Of a stretch of 64,000 nt of DNA, positions 1 through 8,245 are shown piece by piece. Both the position numbers and the translations under genes were made by a program. The notes beneath the pieces are model-generated. The model was not told the origin of the DNA. It made no database searches and was given only the letters and a program-made list of their open reading frames with translations. Location of the stretch: contig NZ_JIAW01000001.1 in the NCBI RefSeq assembly GCF_000620625.1, positions 1 through 64,000 of the forward strand. Reading direction: 5' to 3'. Numbering within the stretch: the first letter of the stretch is position 1; each line of letters opens with the position of its first letter. The DNA is from Mycobacterium sp. URHB0044. GTDB lineage: Bacteria > Actinomycetota > Actinomycetes > Mycobacteriales > Mycobacteriaceae.

Positions 1-168
1 ATCACCGCACAGGACTGGATCGACGCGTGGGCAGCCTACGAACCGTCAGCACCCGATCAGACCTGCAGTCCGCACGACCCGCCAGCCCCCGACGAGTCAA
101 CCATCAACGACGACAACAGGACTCAGGCCGCCGGCGGCCCAGACCCGCCGGACGGCAAGGCGGCGTGA
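1..168 (+). CDS. 3' end of an unidentified gene
   Basis: Reading frame 1 is open from the window edge to a TGA at 166-168 and encodes the last 55 residues of a protein. The piece begins with a helical, tryptophan-containing stretch (ITAQDWIDAWAAYEP) and continues into a polar, proline-, aspartate- and asparagine-rich tail that looks disordered. The start and any recognisable domain lie outside the window, so no function is assigned. It is convergent with the epimerase gene that follows. Codon use resembles the neighbouring genes, but a chance open frame cannot be excluded. Confidence 0.45.
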   Translation: MTAQDWIDAWAAYEPSAPDQTCSPHDPPAPDESTINDDNRTQAAGGPDPPDGKAA

Positions 169-196
169 CGCCGGGGCCCGCCGCGGCCCCGGCAGA

Positions 197-1273
197 TCAG
201 GGTCGTTGCCGCGTGGTGATGGGTCCTGCGGTGAAGTCGCGGCGCAAGCGATCGAGCAGCGACCGCCGGCGAAGCGGCGGGCTGCCGTAGTGGGCGTGCT
301 CTCCGATGCCGGTGATGACGTCGGCCAACGCCTCGGTCGACGACCATGTGGGCGACCAGTCCAGCTCGGCGCGCGCCCGGCCGCAGTCGAGCAGCGGGAC
401 GCTGAACGCCATGTCGAGCCAGCCCCGGTCGACCGGCTGCAGTCGCAGCCGCCAGGCCACGTCGGCCAACCCACCCAACACTGCGGATGGCACGTGAATG
501 GGCTTGGCGCCAAGCACTTCCCCGACGTCATCCCGGCTGACCGGCGGTTCCGCCGCTACGTTGAACGGCCCCCGGGCGCGGCGTTCGATCACCCGGACGA
601 AGGCGCCGGCGACGTCATCGGCGTGCACGACCGGAATGCACAACCGGCGGTCGAGCGGCAGGAGCGGGACCAGCGGCACCACCCGCATCGGCACGTAACC
701 CGGCAGCGCGTAGCGCATCAGTCCGCTGGCCGCGATCTTCTGCAGGATGAACCCCGGACGCATCCGCGCGATCGGGATGGCCGCACTTCCGTGCGCACTC
801 TCGTAGGCATCGAGCAGCGCCTCCGCGGCCGACTTGTCACGGCTGTACGGCGACGTCGCGATTCCCGTCGCCGGCCACGACTCGTCGACCCGTTGGCCGT
901 ACCGACCGGCCGCATACGTCCCGACCGACGACATGTGGACCACCTGGCCCACGGCTGCGTCATGCGCCGCGTCTACCACGGCGGACGTGCCACCCACACC
1001 CACGCTCGTCAGGTACCTCGTGTTGCGGGTGGGCTGGAAGCCCCACGCCAGATGTACCACCGCGTCGGCGCCGTCGAAGATGCGCCGCAAGCGATCCCGC
1101 GCGTCGGCGTCGGCAATGTCCAGCCCCCGCCACGTCACCGAGCCGTACACCCCGGTCCGTTCCGGCGGACGTCGCACGACGCCGATCACCTCGTGCCCGT
1201 TCCCGGATTCGGCCAGCTGGCGCAGCAGAGCGGTTCCGACGTTGCCGCTCGCTCCCGTGACGACTATCCGCAT
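197..1273 (-). CDS. NAD-dependent epimerase/dehydratase family protein (extended SDR)
   Basis: A 358-residue cytoplasmic nucleotide-sugar-epimerase-like protein. The N-terminus has the Rossmann dinucleotide motif TGASGNVG at residues 7-14. An acidic residue in the 'GLDIAD' strand, the VHLAW segment and the S-S-V / Y-S-R-D-K active-site pattern (YxxxK within SPYSRDKSAAE) mark the extended SDR family. The substrate cannot be read from sequence. It follows katE by 15 bp on the same strand, so the two are probably cotranscribed, which suggests a stress or stationary-phase setting. The chosen ATG gives a Rossmann fold beginning at residue 2. Confidence 0.88.
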   Translation of the reverse strand: MRIVVTGASGNVGTALLRQLAESGNGHEVIGVVRRPPERTGVYGSVTWRGLDIADADARDRLRRIFDGADAVVHLAWGFQPTRNTRYLTSVGVGGTSAVVDAAHDAAVGQVVHMSSVGTYAAGRYGQRVDESWPATGIATSPYSRDKSAAEALLDAYESAHGSAAIPIARMRPGFILQKIAASGLMRYALPGYVPMRVVPLVPLLPLDRRLCIPVVHADDVAGAFVRVIERRARGPFNVAAEPPVSRDDVGEVLGAKPIHVPSAVLGGLADVAWRLRLQPVDRGWLDMAFSVPLLDCGRARAELDWSPTWSSTEALADVITGIGEHAHYGSPPLRRRSLLDRLRRDFTAGPITTRQRP

Positions 1274-1288
1274 GGCACACGCTCCGAC

Positions 1289-3472
1289 TTAGCCGCTGCG
1301 GGCCCGCCGTCCCGTCTTCTTCCGCAGCGTGGACTTGGCCGCCGCGGCCCCCTTCGCCGGGGCCTTGGTAGGCGTCATCACCGAGGCGATCGCGGTATCG
1401 GCACGTTCCCAAACCCGGTGCAGGCCAAGCGCCGTGATCAGTCCTTCACCGAACGCCTTGTCGGATTCGTCGCCGACGAGCACACCCGCGGCGGCCCGGT
1501 TGATACCTGCCGCCTCGAGCAGTGCGACACCGTCGCCCCACGCCCCCAGCGGTTTGAAGTGCCGGAACAGCTCCTGCAGCATCACCACCAGTTGGACGTC
1601 ATTGGTGATCGACGTCCCCGCGGCGACGACGGCCGCGTCGAATTCGATGGACCGCGCCGTGGCGAAGGTGCGTTCGATGACCAGCGAACGTCGACCAGAC
1701 TTCAACGTGCCCCCAACGGGTGCGGTGACCAACGCCGTCGCGCCCTGACGCGCGAGTTGCTTCGTCAGCACCGCGATGCCTGCCAGGTCGGACCCCGCAT
1801 CGGCGATGACCGCGACCTTGCGCCCGGCGATGGGGCCCGGTTCCGTGACCAGCTGTGACAACGCCGGAGAAGTGACCACATTGGTGGGCGGGTTCCCCTG
1901 CGGCGCAGGCAGTCCCAGACCGTCGGCGACCTGCTGACACAAATCGGCGTCGACGTTGGCCAGCACTTCGAGTTCGCGTTCCTTGACGGCCTTCTCGTAG
2001 CACTTGCCCAGTTCGAAGGTGAACGCCTCGGCGATGTGCGCCTTCTCGACCTCGCTGAGGCTGCGGTAGAACATCGCGGCCTGGCTGAAGTGATCGTCGA
2101 ACGACGCGGGCTGCGCCCGCACCACCGGACCGTCAACGGGCCGCGGGGTCGGCACGTACCCTCCTTCGTCGGCCTCGGCGACGAGCGGGTCGGCACCGTC
2201 GAGGCTGTTCGGCCGGTACGGCGCCACGCCGGTGTGGATCGCGGTCTGGTGCATGCCGTCGCGCAGCATGTCGTTGACCGGGCAGTGGGGCCGGTTGATG
2301 GGCAGCTGGGTGAAGTTCGGCCCGCCCAGCCGCGTGAGTTGGGTGTCGAGGTAGGAGAACAGCCGGGCCTGCATCAGCGGGTCGTTGGTCGGCTCGATGC
2401 CGGGAACCAGGTTGCCGGTGTGGAACGCCACCTGCTCGGTCTCGGCGAAGAAGTTGGTCGGATTGCGGTTCAGCGACAGCTTGCCGATCCGTTGCACCGG
2501 CACCAACTCTTCGGGGACGATCTTCGTCGGGTCGAGCAGGTCGATGCCCTCGAAGCTGTCGGTTCCGTCGTCCGGCATGACCTGGATGCCCAGTTCGTAC
2601 TCCAGGGGAGCGCCCGCCTCGATGCCGTCGGCCATGTCGCGCCGGTGGAAGTCCGGGTCGACACCCGCTGCGATCTGGGCTTCCTCCCACACCAGCGAGT
2701 GCACGCCGGCGATGGGCTTCCAGTGGAACTTCGCCAGGCTGGTGTTGCCGTTGGCGTCGACCAGCCGGAACGTGTGCACGCCAAAGCCTTCCATCGTCCG
2801 GAAGGAGCGTGGGATGCCCCGATCGCTCATGTTCCAGAACACGTGGTGGGTGGCCTCGGTGTGCAGGGAGACGAAGTCCCAGAAGGTGTCGTGCGCCGAC
2901 TGGGCCTGCGGTATCTCGCGGTCCGGATGCGGCTTGCCCGCGTGGATGATGTCGGGGAACTTGATACCGTCCTGGATGAAGAACACCGGGATGTTGTTTC
3001 CGACGAGGTCGAAGTTTCCCTCGTCGGTGTAGAACTTCACCGCGAAGCCGCGGGTGTCTCGCACGGTGTCGGCCGATCCGCGCGAGCCGAGCACCGTGGA
3101 GAACCGGCAGAACACCTCCGTCTGCTTCCCCTTCTCGGCCAGGAAGGCGGCCCGGGTGACGCTGGCGGCGTTGCCATAGGCCTCGAACACGCCGTGTGCG
3201 GCGGCCCCCCGCGCGTGCACCACCCGCTCCGGGATGCGCTCGTGATCGAAGTGCGTGATCTTCTCGCGCAGGTGGAAGTCCTCCATCAAGGAGGGTCCGC
3301 GCGGACCTGCCTTCAGCGAATGGTCGGTGTCGGGCAGCCGCACCCCCTGTGCGGTGGTCAGGTAGCGGCCCGACTGGGCACGCGGATCGCGTTGCCCGTC
3401 AACGCTTTCCGCAACGCCGGTCGCGCTGACAGTGGGAGGGGCGGTCTGGTCGCGCTTGCGGGAGGTGGGCAT
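1289..3472 (-). CDS. katE: Large-subunit monofunctional heme catalase (HPII type)
   Basis: A 727-residue clade-2 catalase that converts hydrogen peroxide to water and oxygen. The distal-side histidine is H86 in RVVHARGAAAHG and the paired asparagine lies in FDLVGNN (about 159-160). The proximal heme tyrosine sits in RLFSYLDTQ. After the catalase core (to about residue 560) comes a class-I glutamine amidotransferase/DJ-1-like C-terminal domain (KVAVIADAGSDLAGI...), which explains the large size typical of HPII. The end is lysine/arginine rich. It lies 26 bp downstream of a DUF2795 gene on the same strand, so it probably shares that gene's SigF-type promoter. The family is well known for stationary-phase control. 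Confidence 0.96.
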   Translation of the reverse strand: MPTSRKRDQTAPPTVSATGVAESVDGQRDPRAQSGRYLTTAQGVRLPDTDHSLKAGPRGPSLMEDFHLREKITHFDHERIPERVVHARGAAAHGVFEAYGNAASVTRAAFLAEKGKQTEVFCRFSTVLGSRGSADTVRDTRGFAVKFYTDEGNFDLVGNNIPVFFIQDGIKFPDIIHAGKPHPDREIPQAQSAHDTFWDFVSLHTEATHHVFWNMSDRGIPRSFRTMEGFGVHTFRLVDANGNTSLAKFHWKPIAGVHSLVWEEAQIAAGVDPDFHRRDMADGIEAGAPLEYELGIQVMPDDGTDSFEGIDLLDPTKIVPEELVPVQRIGKLSLNRNPTNFFAETEQVAFHTGNLVPGIEPTNDPLMQARLFSYLDTQLTRLGGPNFTQLPINRPHCPVNDMLRDGMHQTAIHTGVAPYRPNSLDGADPLVAEADEGGYVPTPRPVDGPVVRAQPASFDDHFSQAAMFYRSLSEVEKAHIAEAFTFELGKCYEKAVKERELEVLANVDADLCQQVADGLGLPAPQGNPPTNVVTSPALSQLVTEPGPIAGRKVAVIADAGSDLAGIAVLTKQLARQGATALVTAPVGGTLKSGRRSLVIERTFATARSIEFDAAVVAAGTSITNDVQLVVMLQELFRHFKPLGAWGDGVALLEAAGINRAAAGVLVGDESDKAFGEGLITALGLHRVWERADTAIASVMTPTKAPAKGAAAAKSTLRKKTGRRARSG

Positions 3473-3498
3473 CGAGGTTCCCTTCTAGAACATCGCCT

Positions 3499-3678
3499 TT
3501 AGAACATGGCCTTCTGCACTTGATCCGGACCGCTGTACTCCTCGTCGGGGAGCTGCTTGAGGTCCTCGATGAGGTTCTGGTCGGCGCCGTTCGACTTGGC
3601 GCACTCCAACAGGTCCGACTTGGTGGCGGGGTAGTTCGCGCCGGACAGGGACTTTTGTAGATCGATTGGATTTGGCAT
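3499..3678 (-). CDS. Small DUF2795-type protein
   Basis: A 59-residue acidic protein beginning MPNPIDLQKSLSGANYPA. The pattern 'YPATKSDLLECAKSNGADQNLIEDLKQLPDEEYSGPDQV' fits the DUF2795 family of small stress-linked actinobacterial proteins with a conserved helix pair; function unknown. The start is placed at 3678 because upstream residues do not fit the family. No Shine-Dalgarno sequence precedes it, and a SigF-like -10 lies only about 10 bp upstream, so the transcript may be almost leaderless. It lies 26 bp before katE in the same direction and probably heads that operon. Confidence 0.8.
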   Translation of the reverse strand: MPNPIDLQKSLSGANYPATKSDLLECAKSNGADQNLIEDLKQLPDEEYSGPDQVQKAMF

Positions 3679-3688
3679 GTTGGCGGAG

Positions 3689-3713
3689 GTACCCGCTTCG
3701 TCGCGGTGAAACC
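3689..3713 (-). promoter_or_regulatory. SigF-type promoter candidate for the DUF2795-katE unit
   Basis: Read on the minus strand, GGTTT (3713-3709), a 14-bp spacer and GGGTAC (3694-3689) resemble the mycobacterial SigF consensus GGTTT-N15..17-GGGTA. The spacer is one base short, so support is weaker than for the other boxes. Its -10 lies 11 bp before the DUF2795 start codon. Confidence 0.45.
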
Positions 3714-3774
3714 ATCCAAAATCCAAACCGGCCCCAACGAATGTTCGTGGGGGCCGGCTCGGGTTGCGACGGTG

Positions 3775-4341
3775 TCACGCCGCGCCGCTGCGGAGTGCGT
3801 CACGCGCGCGATCGAGCATCGAGGCGAACGGCCCGACGGCGAAGTTGACGAACGCAGATTCCACTCCTGCGTGGGGATGGGTGGGCGCGATCCGCTCGGC
3901 CATCTGAACGGCCGATGCCAACTTGTCGAGTTCGGAGTCGTCCAGTTGCTCCTCGAGCAGGGTGAACTCCTCGGTCTCCTCCCGCTCGGCGTGCTCTACC
4001 ACGGCGGCCTGGAGGTGAATCAGCGCCTTGCTGAAGTCGGCTGTGCCGCAGGGGATCTTCTCGAGTTCGCTCAGGGCGACCTTCGCGTCGCGTTCCTCGG
4101 TCAACCGAGCGTCGGCGATCTGGGCGCCGCCCTCGGTCTTCCTCCGCACCCGCGGGTGCACCATCATTTCCTCTGCGGTCTCGTGGACGGCGAGCAGCTT
4201 CCGCAACCGCGTGAAGGCCTCGCTCTGCTCGTCGGCGTTCTTGGCGTCCAGGGTTTCGATGAACAGCGCCTTGATGGCCTCGTGCTGGTCCTTCAGATAG
4301 CTGACGACGTCGGCAGACGTGTTGATGGGCTTCTCGGCCAC
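3775..4341 (-). CDS. Hemerythrin-like HHE domain protein
   Basis: A 188-residue cytoplasmic four-helix protein. Histidines and acidic residues are spaced as in hemerythrin-like cation-binding domains: YLKDQHEAIKALF near residue 18, LAVHETAEEMMVHPRVR near 52-63, and LIHLQAAVVEHAEREETEEF near 108-123. These would hold a di-iron centre that senses or binds oxygen, peroxide or nitric oxide. Mycobacterial relatives are linked to peroxide and NO responses. A SigF-type promoter lies about 65 bp upstream on the same strand. It is divergent from the small exported protein at 4521 and sits upstream of, but separate from, the DUF2795-katE unit. Confidence 0.88.
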   Translation of the reverse strand: MAEKPINTSADVVSYLKDQHEAIKALFIETLDAKNADEQSEAFTRLRKLLAVHETAEEMMVHPRVRRKTEGGAQIADARLTEERDAKVALSELEKIPCGTADFSKALIHLQAAVVEHAEREETEEFTLLEEQLDDSELDKLASAVQMAERIAPTHPHAGVESAFVNFAVGPFASMLDRARDALRSGAA

Positions 4342-4405
4342 GGCAGATACCTCCGTAGGTGTGCGAATCGATGTCGGCGCATGGGCTGCACGCCGCTGCC
4401 TCCGG

Positions 4406-4432
4406 CTACCCGCGCGCTGCGGCGCGAAAACC
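4406..4432 (-). promoter_or_regulatory. SigF-type promoter for the hemerythrin-like gene
   Basis: On the minus strand GGTTT (4432-4428), a 16-bp spacer and GGGTAG (4411-4406) match the SigF form GGTTT-N15..17-GGGTA. It points at the HHE gene that starts at 4341 and is back-to-back with another such box at 4456. Confidence 0.6.
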
Positions 4433-4455
4433 GGCCGCTGACCTCTCCCACATCA

Positions 4456-4481
4456 GGTTTGGCGCACCGTGCCGTGGGTAC
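4456..4481 (+). promoter_or_regulatory. SigF-type promoter for the exported protein pair
   Basis: GGTTT (4456-4460), a 15-bp spacer and GGGTAC (4476-4481) match the SigF consensus. It lies 39 bp before the ATG at 4521 and is divergent from the box at 4406-4432. Confidence 0.65.
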
Positions 4482-4520
4482 GCGCGCCGGATCGGGGGCC
4501 AACGAGGGTGGGAGGACCAG

Positions 4521-4898
4521 ATGCACTTTCAACGTGACACCGTGCGCCGTGCGGCAGCCGCCGCAGGAATCGCAGCCACGATCGGCATGGTCCCGCTCGC
4601 CGTGGCGTGCGGCGAGGACGGCGACAAGGCCCCTGCCGTCAGTACGACCCCGCAGAGTGGCAGCCCAAGCCCTGCGACCAGCCCTGCGGTGACGACGATG
4701 CCGACCGGGTCGGTCGAGACGTCACCGGTCGACACGGGTGCCCCGCCGCAGTCCGGTCCCAGCCAGACCGTTCGGGGCGGCAACAGCGTGCCCGCACCCT
4801 CGCCGAGCAGTTCGGAGCCGCCGACCGGTGGCGGCAATGACGGCGGCGGACAGTCGGGTGGTGGGACCGGTGGTGGAAATGGCACCGGCGGCGGCTGA
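4521..4898 (+). CDS. Small exported Ser/Thr/Pro- and Gly-rich protein, possible lipoprotein
   Basis: A 125-residue protein starting at an ATG preceded by a GGGAGGA ribosome-binding site. A basic n-region (residues 1-10) and an alanine-rich hydrophobic stretch lead to LAVAC, a loose lipobox, so it may be lipid-anchored or cleaved just before the cysteine. The rest is low complexity: TTPQSGSPSPATSPAVTTMP-type Ser/Thr/Pro followed by a glycine-rich C-terminus ending in GGGTGGGNGTGGG. No enzyme domain is visible and the function is unknown. It sits behind a SigF-type promoter and overlaps the start of the next gene by 20 bp. Confidence 0.7.
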   Translation: MHFQRDTVRRAAAAAGIAATIGMVPLAVACGEDGDKAPAVSTTPQSGSPSPATSPAVTTMPTGSVETSPVDTGAPPQSGPSQTVRGGNSVPAPSPSSSEPPTGGGNDGGGQSGGGTGGGNGTGGG

Positions 4899-5457
4899 CG
4901 CTTCGGCCCATTCCCGCGGGCGCAATCGGCCCGTGCCGCTTCGTTGTTCGCGAGGCCATTCGCGAGGTGCGGCCGCCCCGTTCGCCGTGACGGCGTGCGT
5001 GGTTGCCGGGCTCGTGGGGACGGCCGCGCCCGTCGTGGCCGCGCCGGACACCGGCCGGGTGGTGGTGGTTGCGTTGGCCACGGTGCTGAAACGTTGTGAC
5101 TTCAGTACCAACACGTACGTGCCGGCCGACGGCACGGGAAGGGCCGTCGCCTACATCAGGACACCGGATTCCGATACCGTGCTCGCCGAAGTGGACCTGG
5201 CGACCGCACGGCCGAATACCGGCTACGAGGTCGTTCTCATCCAGTTCCCGCGGTCCGCTGCGGCTGGTTGCGACGGTTCGAGTCCCGGCGCGGTAAGCGG
5301 CCTGCTTCAGACCGACGAGTTGGGGGCCGGCCGCATCGAGCTTCGCGATCGGATCCTCGATGACGCCACGGGTGCGTGGGTGCTGATCCAGCGCCCCGAC
5401 GAGTACTCGCAGATTCCGGCCGAGTTCTACACCTCGGACTTCGTCGCGGCCTTCTGA
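4879..5457 (+). CDS. Exported conserved protein of unknown function
   Basis: A 192-residue protein if it starts at the ATG at 4879, which overlaps the preceding gene. An alternative GTG at 4933 would give a more compact signal peptide. A hydrophobic segment (TACVVAGLVGTAAPVVAAPDTG) ends in an AxA-type cleavage site. The mature domain has two cysteines (VLKRCDFSTN and AAGCDGSS) that could form a disulfide, and it ends in a conserved-looking acidic and aromatic stretch (IPAEFYTSDFVAAF). I do not recognise the fold. Overlap with the upstream gene implies cotranscription from the same SigF-type promoter. Confidence 0.68.
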   Translation: MAPAAADASAHSRGRNRPVPLRCSRGHSRGAAAPFAVTACVVAGLVGTAAPVVAAPDTGRVVVVALATVLKRCDFSTNTYVPADGTGRAVAYIRTPDSDTVLAEVDLATARPNTGYEVVLIQFPRSAAAGCDGSSPGAVSGLLQTDELGAGRIELRDRILDDATGAWVLIQRPDEYSQIPAEFYTSDFVAAF

Positions 5458-5472
5458 CCACGGTCGGGAGAG

Positions 5473-5498
5473 GGTTTCGGGCAAGGCCGCGCGGGTAC
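5473..5498 (+). promoter_or_regulatory. SigF-type promoter for the holin-family/DUF3618 pair
   Basis: GGTTT (5473-5477), a 15-bp spacer and GGGTAC (5493-5498) match the SigF consensus. The box lies 46 bp before the ATG at 5545, just after the stop of the preceding gene. Confidence 0.65.
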
Positions 5499-5544
5499 GC
5501 CGAAGCGGTATTCCCATGAGACGAGACGGGCAAGGAGGACGTCC

Positions 5545-5952
5545 ATGACCAGACCGCCCGACACCGCGACCGACGCTTCGCTAGGCGAGTTGCTCGGCCA
5601 GCTGTCGACGCAAACCTCGCGACTGGTGCGTGACGAGATTCGATTGGCACAGAAGGAGTTCGAGCAATCGGCCCGCCACGCCGGGATGGGTGCGGGCCTC
5701 GGCGGCGCCGCTGGCGTGCTCGGCTTCCTCGGCTTGGCGACGGCGGTCGCCGCCGCGGTCGCCGCGCTGGCGCTGGTGCTTCCGGTGTGGCTGGCCGCGG
5801 CCGTCGTTGCGGTGGTGCTGTTTGCCGCGGCGGGTGTTGCGATCCTCGTCGCGAAGAAGCAGGTCGAACAGGTGACCCCCGCCGCCCCGAAGACCACGGA
5901 AAGCGTCAAGCTCGACGTGCAGGAGATCAAGGATGCCCGCCATGACAGGTAG
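5545..5952 (+). CDS. Phage-holin-family (DUF1469-like) membrane protein
   Basis: A 135-residue membrane protein. The N-terminal 45 residues form an amphipathic helix (SLGELLGQLSTQTSRLVRDEIRLAQKEFEQ) of the kind seen in the actinobacterial holin superfamily III / DUF1469 group. Two long Ala/Val-rich transmembrane segments follow (about 50-80 and 85-105), then a polar tail. Despite the family name these chromosomal proteins are not known to act in lysis. AGGAGG (5531-5536, 8 bp before the ATG) is a strong ribosome-binding site. It overlaps the DUF3618 gene, a pairing common in mycobacteria, and lies behind a SigF-type promoter. Confidence 0.85.
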   Translation: MTRPPDTATDASLGELLGQLSTQTSRLVRDEIRLAQKEFEQSARHAGMGAGLGGAAGVLGFLGLATAVAAAVAALALVLPVWLAAAVVAVVLFAAAGVAILVAKKQVEQVTPAAPKTTESVKLDVQEIKDARHDR

Positions 5953-6217
5953 CCACGCCCGGCCGGAACCCGACCCCAACGCCGGCGTCGAGGATCTGCA
6001 AAAGGACATCGAGCAGACCCGCGCCGAGCTCGGCGAAACCATCAGCGCGCTCTCGGACAAGGTCGACGTCAAGGCGCGGGCTCAGCAACAGGTCGATCAC
6101 ACGAAGGCCGCCGTCGTCGCACAGGCCCGTTCCAACCGAAGTGCGCTCATGGCGGCCGCGGTGGCAGGTGTCGTGGTGATCGGGCTGCTGATTCGAAGGC
6201 GCCGGCGACGGCGGTGA
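5933..6217 (+). CDS. DUF3618 family membrane protein
   Basis: A 94-residue protein with the DUF3618 signature 'DLQKDIEQTRAELGETISALSDKVDVKARAQQQVD' at about residues 22-56. One transmembrane helix (AAAVAGVVVIGLLI) and a very basic C-terminus (RRRRRRR-like) follow. Function unknown; the family is found beside holin-family proteins in stress-induced clusters. It starts inside the preceding gene (ATG at 5933, or at 5942), so translation is probably coupled. It converges on the ThDP enzyme gene with a 1-bp gap. Confidence 0.85.
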   Translation: MPAMTGSHARPEPDPNAGVEDLQKDIEQTRAELGETISALSDKVDVKARAQQQVDHTKAAVVAQARSNRSALMAAAVAGVVVIGLLIRRRRRRR

Positions 6218-6218
6218 T

Positions 6219-7997
6219 CTAGACGCGCTGTTCGGTGACGCGTTGCCGTGCCATCTGTTCGCGGGCCGCGGCACCGTCCGCTTCACCATCGATGGCTTCA
6301 AACACCTTGTCTGCCTTATCATCCGGCATGTTCGGGGGAAGGAGCGGCACCGCGGGGTCGACGACGGCTTCGATGAGCACCGGGCAGTCGGCGGCGAATG
6401 CCGTGCGCCACGCGTCCGACGACTCCGCTGACGTGGTCACCCGGATTCCGCGCAGTCCCAGCAATTCGGCGTAGTCGGCGTAGGGGAAGGCCGGGACGGC
6501 TTGTGACGCGGCGAATCGCGGATCACCCTCCATCTCCCGCTGCTCCCACGACACCTCCGCGAGATCGCGGTTGTGCAGCACCAACACGATGAACCTCGGA
6601 TCCGGCCATTGCCGCCACCGGTCGGCCACCGTGACCAACTCCAGCAACCCGCTCATCTGCATCGCCCCGTCGCCCACCAGCGCGACGACGGGCCGGTCGG
6701 GTGCGTCCAGTTTGGCGGCGAGCGCATACGGCATTGCGCATCCCATCGCCGCGAGGTACCCCGACACGTGCGCGTCCACTCCGCGTGGGAGGCGCAGATG
6801 GCGTGCATACCAGTAGGTGGACGAACCGACGTCGACGGCCAACCGGGTGTCGGCTGACAGGTGGGCCGACAGCTCGTTGATCACGAATTGTGGGTTGGCG
6901 TCGGCACATTCGGCGTCGACGCGGGCGGCTGCGACGTCTCGCCAACGCTGCACGGACCGGCGCACCCGGTCATGCCAGCTGCGGTCCTCGGTGCGCTGCA
7001 ACAGCGGAAGCAGCGCGGCGAGCGCGTCCTGGGCGTCACCGATCACCGCGACGTCCACCGGGTACTTGCTGCCGATCACCCGCGGCTGCACGTCGATCTG
7101 AACCGCCCGAGCCTGCCCGGGCTGCGGATAGAACTCCGTCCACGGGTCGTTGCACCCCACGATCAGCAAGGTGTCGCATTCGCCCATCAGCTCGGCGCTT
7201 GCCGTGGTGCCGAGGTGTCCCATCACCCCGGTGTGCCAAGGCGCGCCCTCGTCGAGCACGGGCTTGCCGAGCAGTGACGCGGTCACACCGGCGCCGAGCG
7301 TCTCGACGACGGCGGTGATCTCACTGTCGGCACCGGCGGCGCCGCGCCCCACGAGCACGGCAACGCGGCGTCCCTCGTTCAGCACGGCGGCGGCCTCGGC
7401 CACGGCGTCGGGGGGTGCGGTGACGAACGGTTGGCCGAACGCCGTCGCCGACGGCACGATGCCGTGGCTGTGCGGCAGCGCGTCCGGCATCTCTGCCTGC
7501 TGGACGTCGTGCGGCACGATCAGGCACGTCGGAGTCGACGTCGACAGTGCCGTCCGCATCGCGTTGTCGAGTGCCATGGGCAACTGCTCCGCCGACATCA
7601 CCGTCTGGACGTACTGCCCGCACACGTCCTTGAACAGGGTGTGCAGGTCGACTTCCTGCAGATAGCCGCTGCCCAGCGCCGTCGAGACGACCTGGCCGAT
7701 GATCGCCACCACGGGGCGCCGATCCAACTTGGCGTCATAGAGGCCGGCCAGCAGATGGATGCCTCCCGGTCCCTGAGTGGCGACGCACACGCCGACCTCG
7801 CCGGTGAACTTGGCGTGCCCGCAGGCCATGAACGCCGCCATCTCCTCGTGTCGGGTCCCGACGTACTCGGGATCTCCGCCGGCCCGCCGCAGCGCGCCCA
7901 GGAGCGGATCGATGCCGTCGCCGGCGTAGCCGAACAACCGCGTCACACCCCAGTCCCGAAGGCGGTCGACGATCATGTCGGATACGAGTTGAGTCAT
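6219..7997 (-). CDS. Thiamine-diphosphate enzyme, pyruvate oxidase/acetolactate synthase-like
   Basis: A 592-residue cytoplasmic enzyme with the three domains of the pyruvate oxidase/acetolactate synthase family. The Pyr domain has the catalytic glutamate E51 in TRHEEMAAF and the GPGG loop near 77-80. The middle domain carries the nucleotide-like fold (VLVGRGAAG). The PP domain has the ThDP/Mg motif GDG at 442-444 followed by the distal asparagine in LVLHNRD. It most resembles PoxB-type pyruvate:quinone oxidoreductases often linked to stationary phase, but the substrate cannot be fixed from sequence. A GGGTAT hexamer on the minus strand at 8047-8042 could be a SigF -10, though the -35 is poor. 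Confidence 0.88.
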   Translation of the reverse strand: MTQLVSDMIVDRLRDWGVTRLFGYAGDGIDPLLGALRRAGGDPEYVGTRHEEMAAFMACGHAKFTGEVGVCVATQGPGGIHLLAGLYDAKLDRRPVVAIIGQVVSTALGSGYLQEVDLHTLFKDVCGQYVQTVMSAEQLPMALDNAMRTALSTSTPTCLIVPHDVQQAEMPDALPHSHGIVPSATAFGQPFVTAPPDAVAEAAAVLNEGRRVAVLVGRGAAGADSEITAVVETLGAGVTASLLGKPVLDEGAPWHTGVMGHLGTTASAELMGECDTLLIVGCNDPWTEFYPQPGQARAVQIDVQPRVIGSKYPVDVAVIGDAQDALAALLPLLQRTEDRSWHDRVRRSVQRWRDVAAARVDAECADANPQFVINELSAHLSADTRLAVDVGSSTYWYARHLRLPRGVDAHVSGYLAAMGCAMPYALAAKLDAPDRPVVALVGDGAMQMSGLLELVTVADRWRQWPDPRFIVLVLHNRDLAEVSWEQREMEGDPRFAASQAVPAFPYADYAELLGLRGIRVTTSAESSDAWRTAFAADCPVLIEAVVDPAVPLLPPNMPDDKADKVFEAIDGEADGAAAREQMARQRVTEQRV

Positions 7998-8245
7998 TGC
8001 TGCGCGCCTTTCCGGCTGTGTTGTACGGGCTCACAGTGCCGATACCCAACCGGCGGAGGTTCACGCCGCTGGGCCCGGACATGGGTGTGCCCCGTTTCGT
8101 TGTGTGGACTGCACGGTGCGCAGGCTGGATACTTGGTAGTCACCCTGACGTGGCGCTCCGACGTTGATAGATTCGGTACGAGGGTGTTGGTGACGAGGGG
8201 GTCGGTGATGAGGCATTCGTGCAGCTGTCGCCGTCATGACCGGCT
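7998..8245. other. Divergent intergenic region without a gene
   Basis: The 248 bp between the ThDP enzyme and the GGDEF-type gene hold no convincing gene. The only signal seen is GGGTAT on the minus strand (8047-8042), 44 bp from the ThDP enzyme start, with GGCGT rather than GGTTT at the -35 distance. Confidence 0.5.

Noticed and set aside
206..1858. Long plus-strand open frame opposite the epimerase and katE genes
   Set aside because: It lies antisense to two clear enzyme genes, is arginine/histidine rich and has no domain; it is the usual high-GC shadow frame.
5545..5952. Holin-family annotation as evidence of a prophage
   Set aside because: No other phage genes are nearby, and the family occurs as ordinary chromosomal membrane proteins paired with DUF3618 in actinobacteria.
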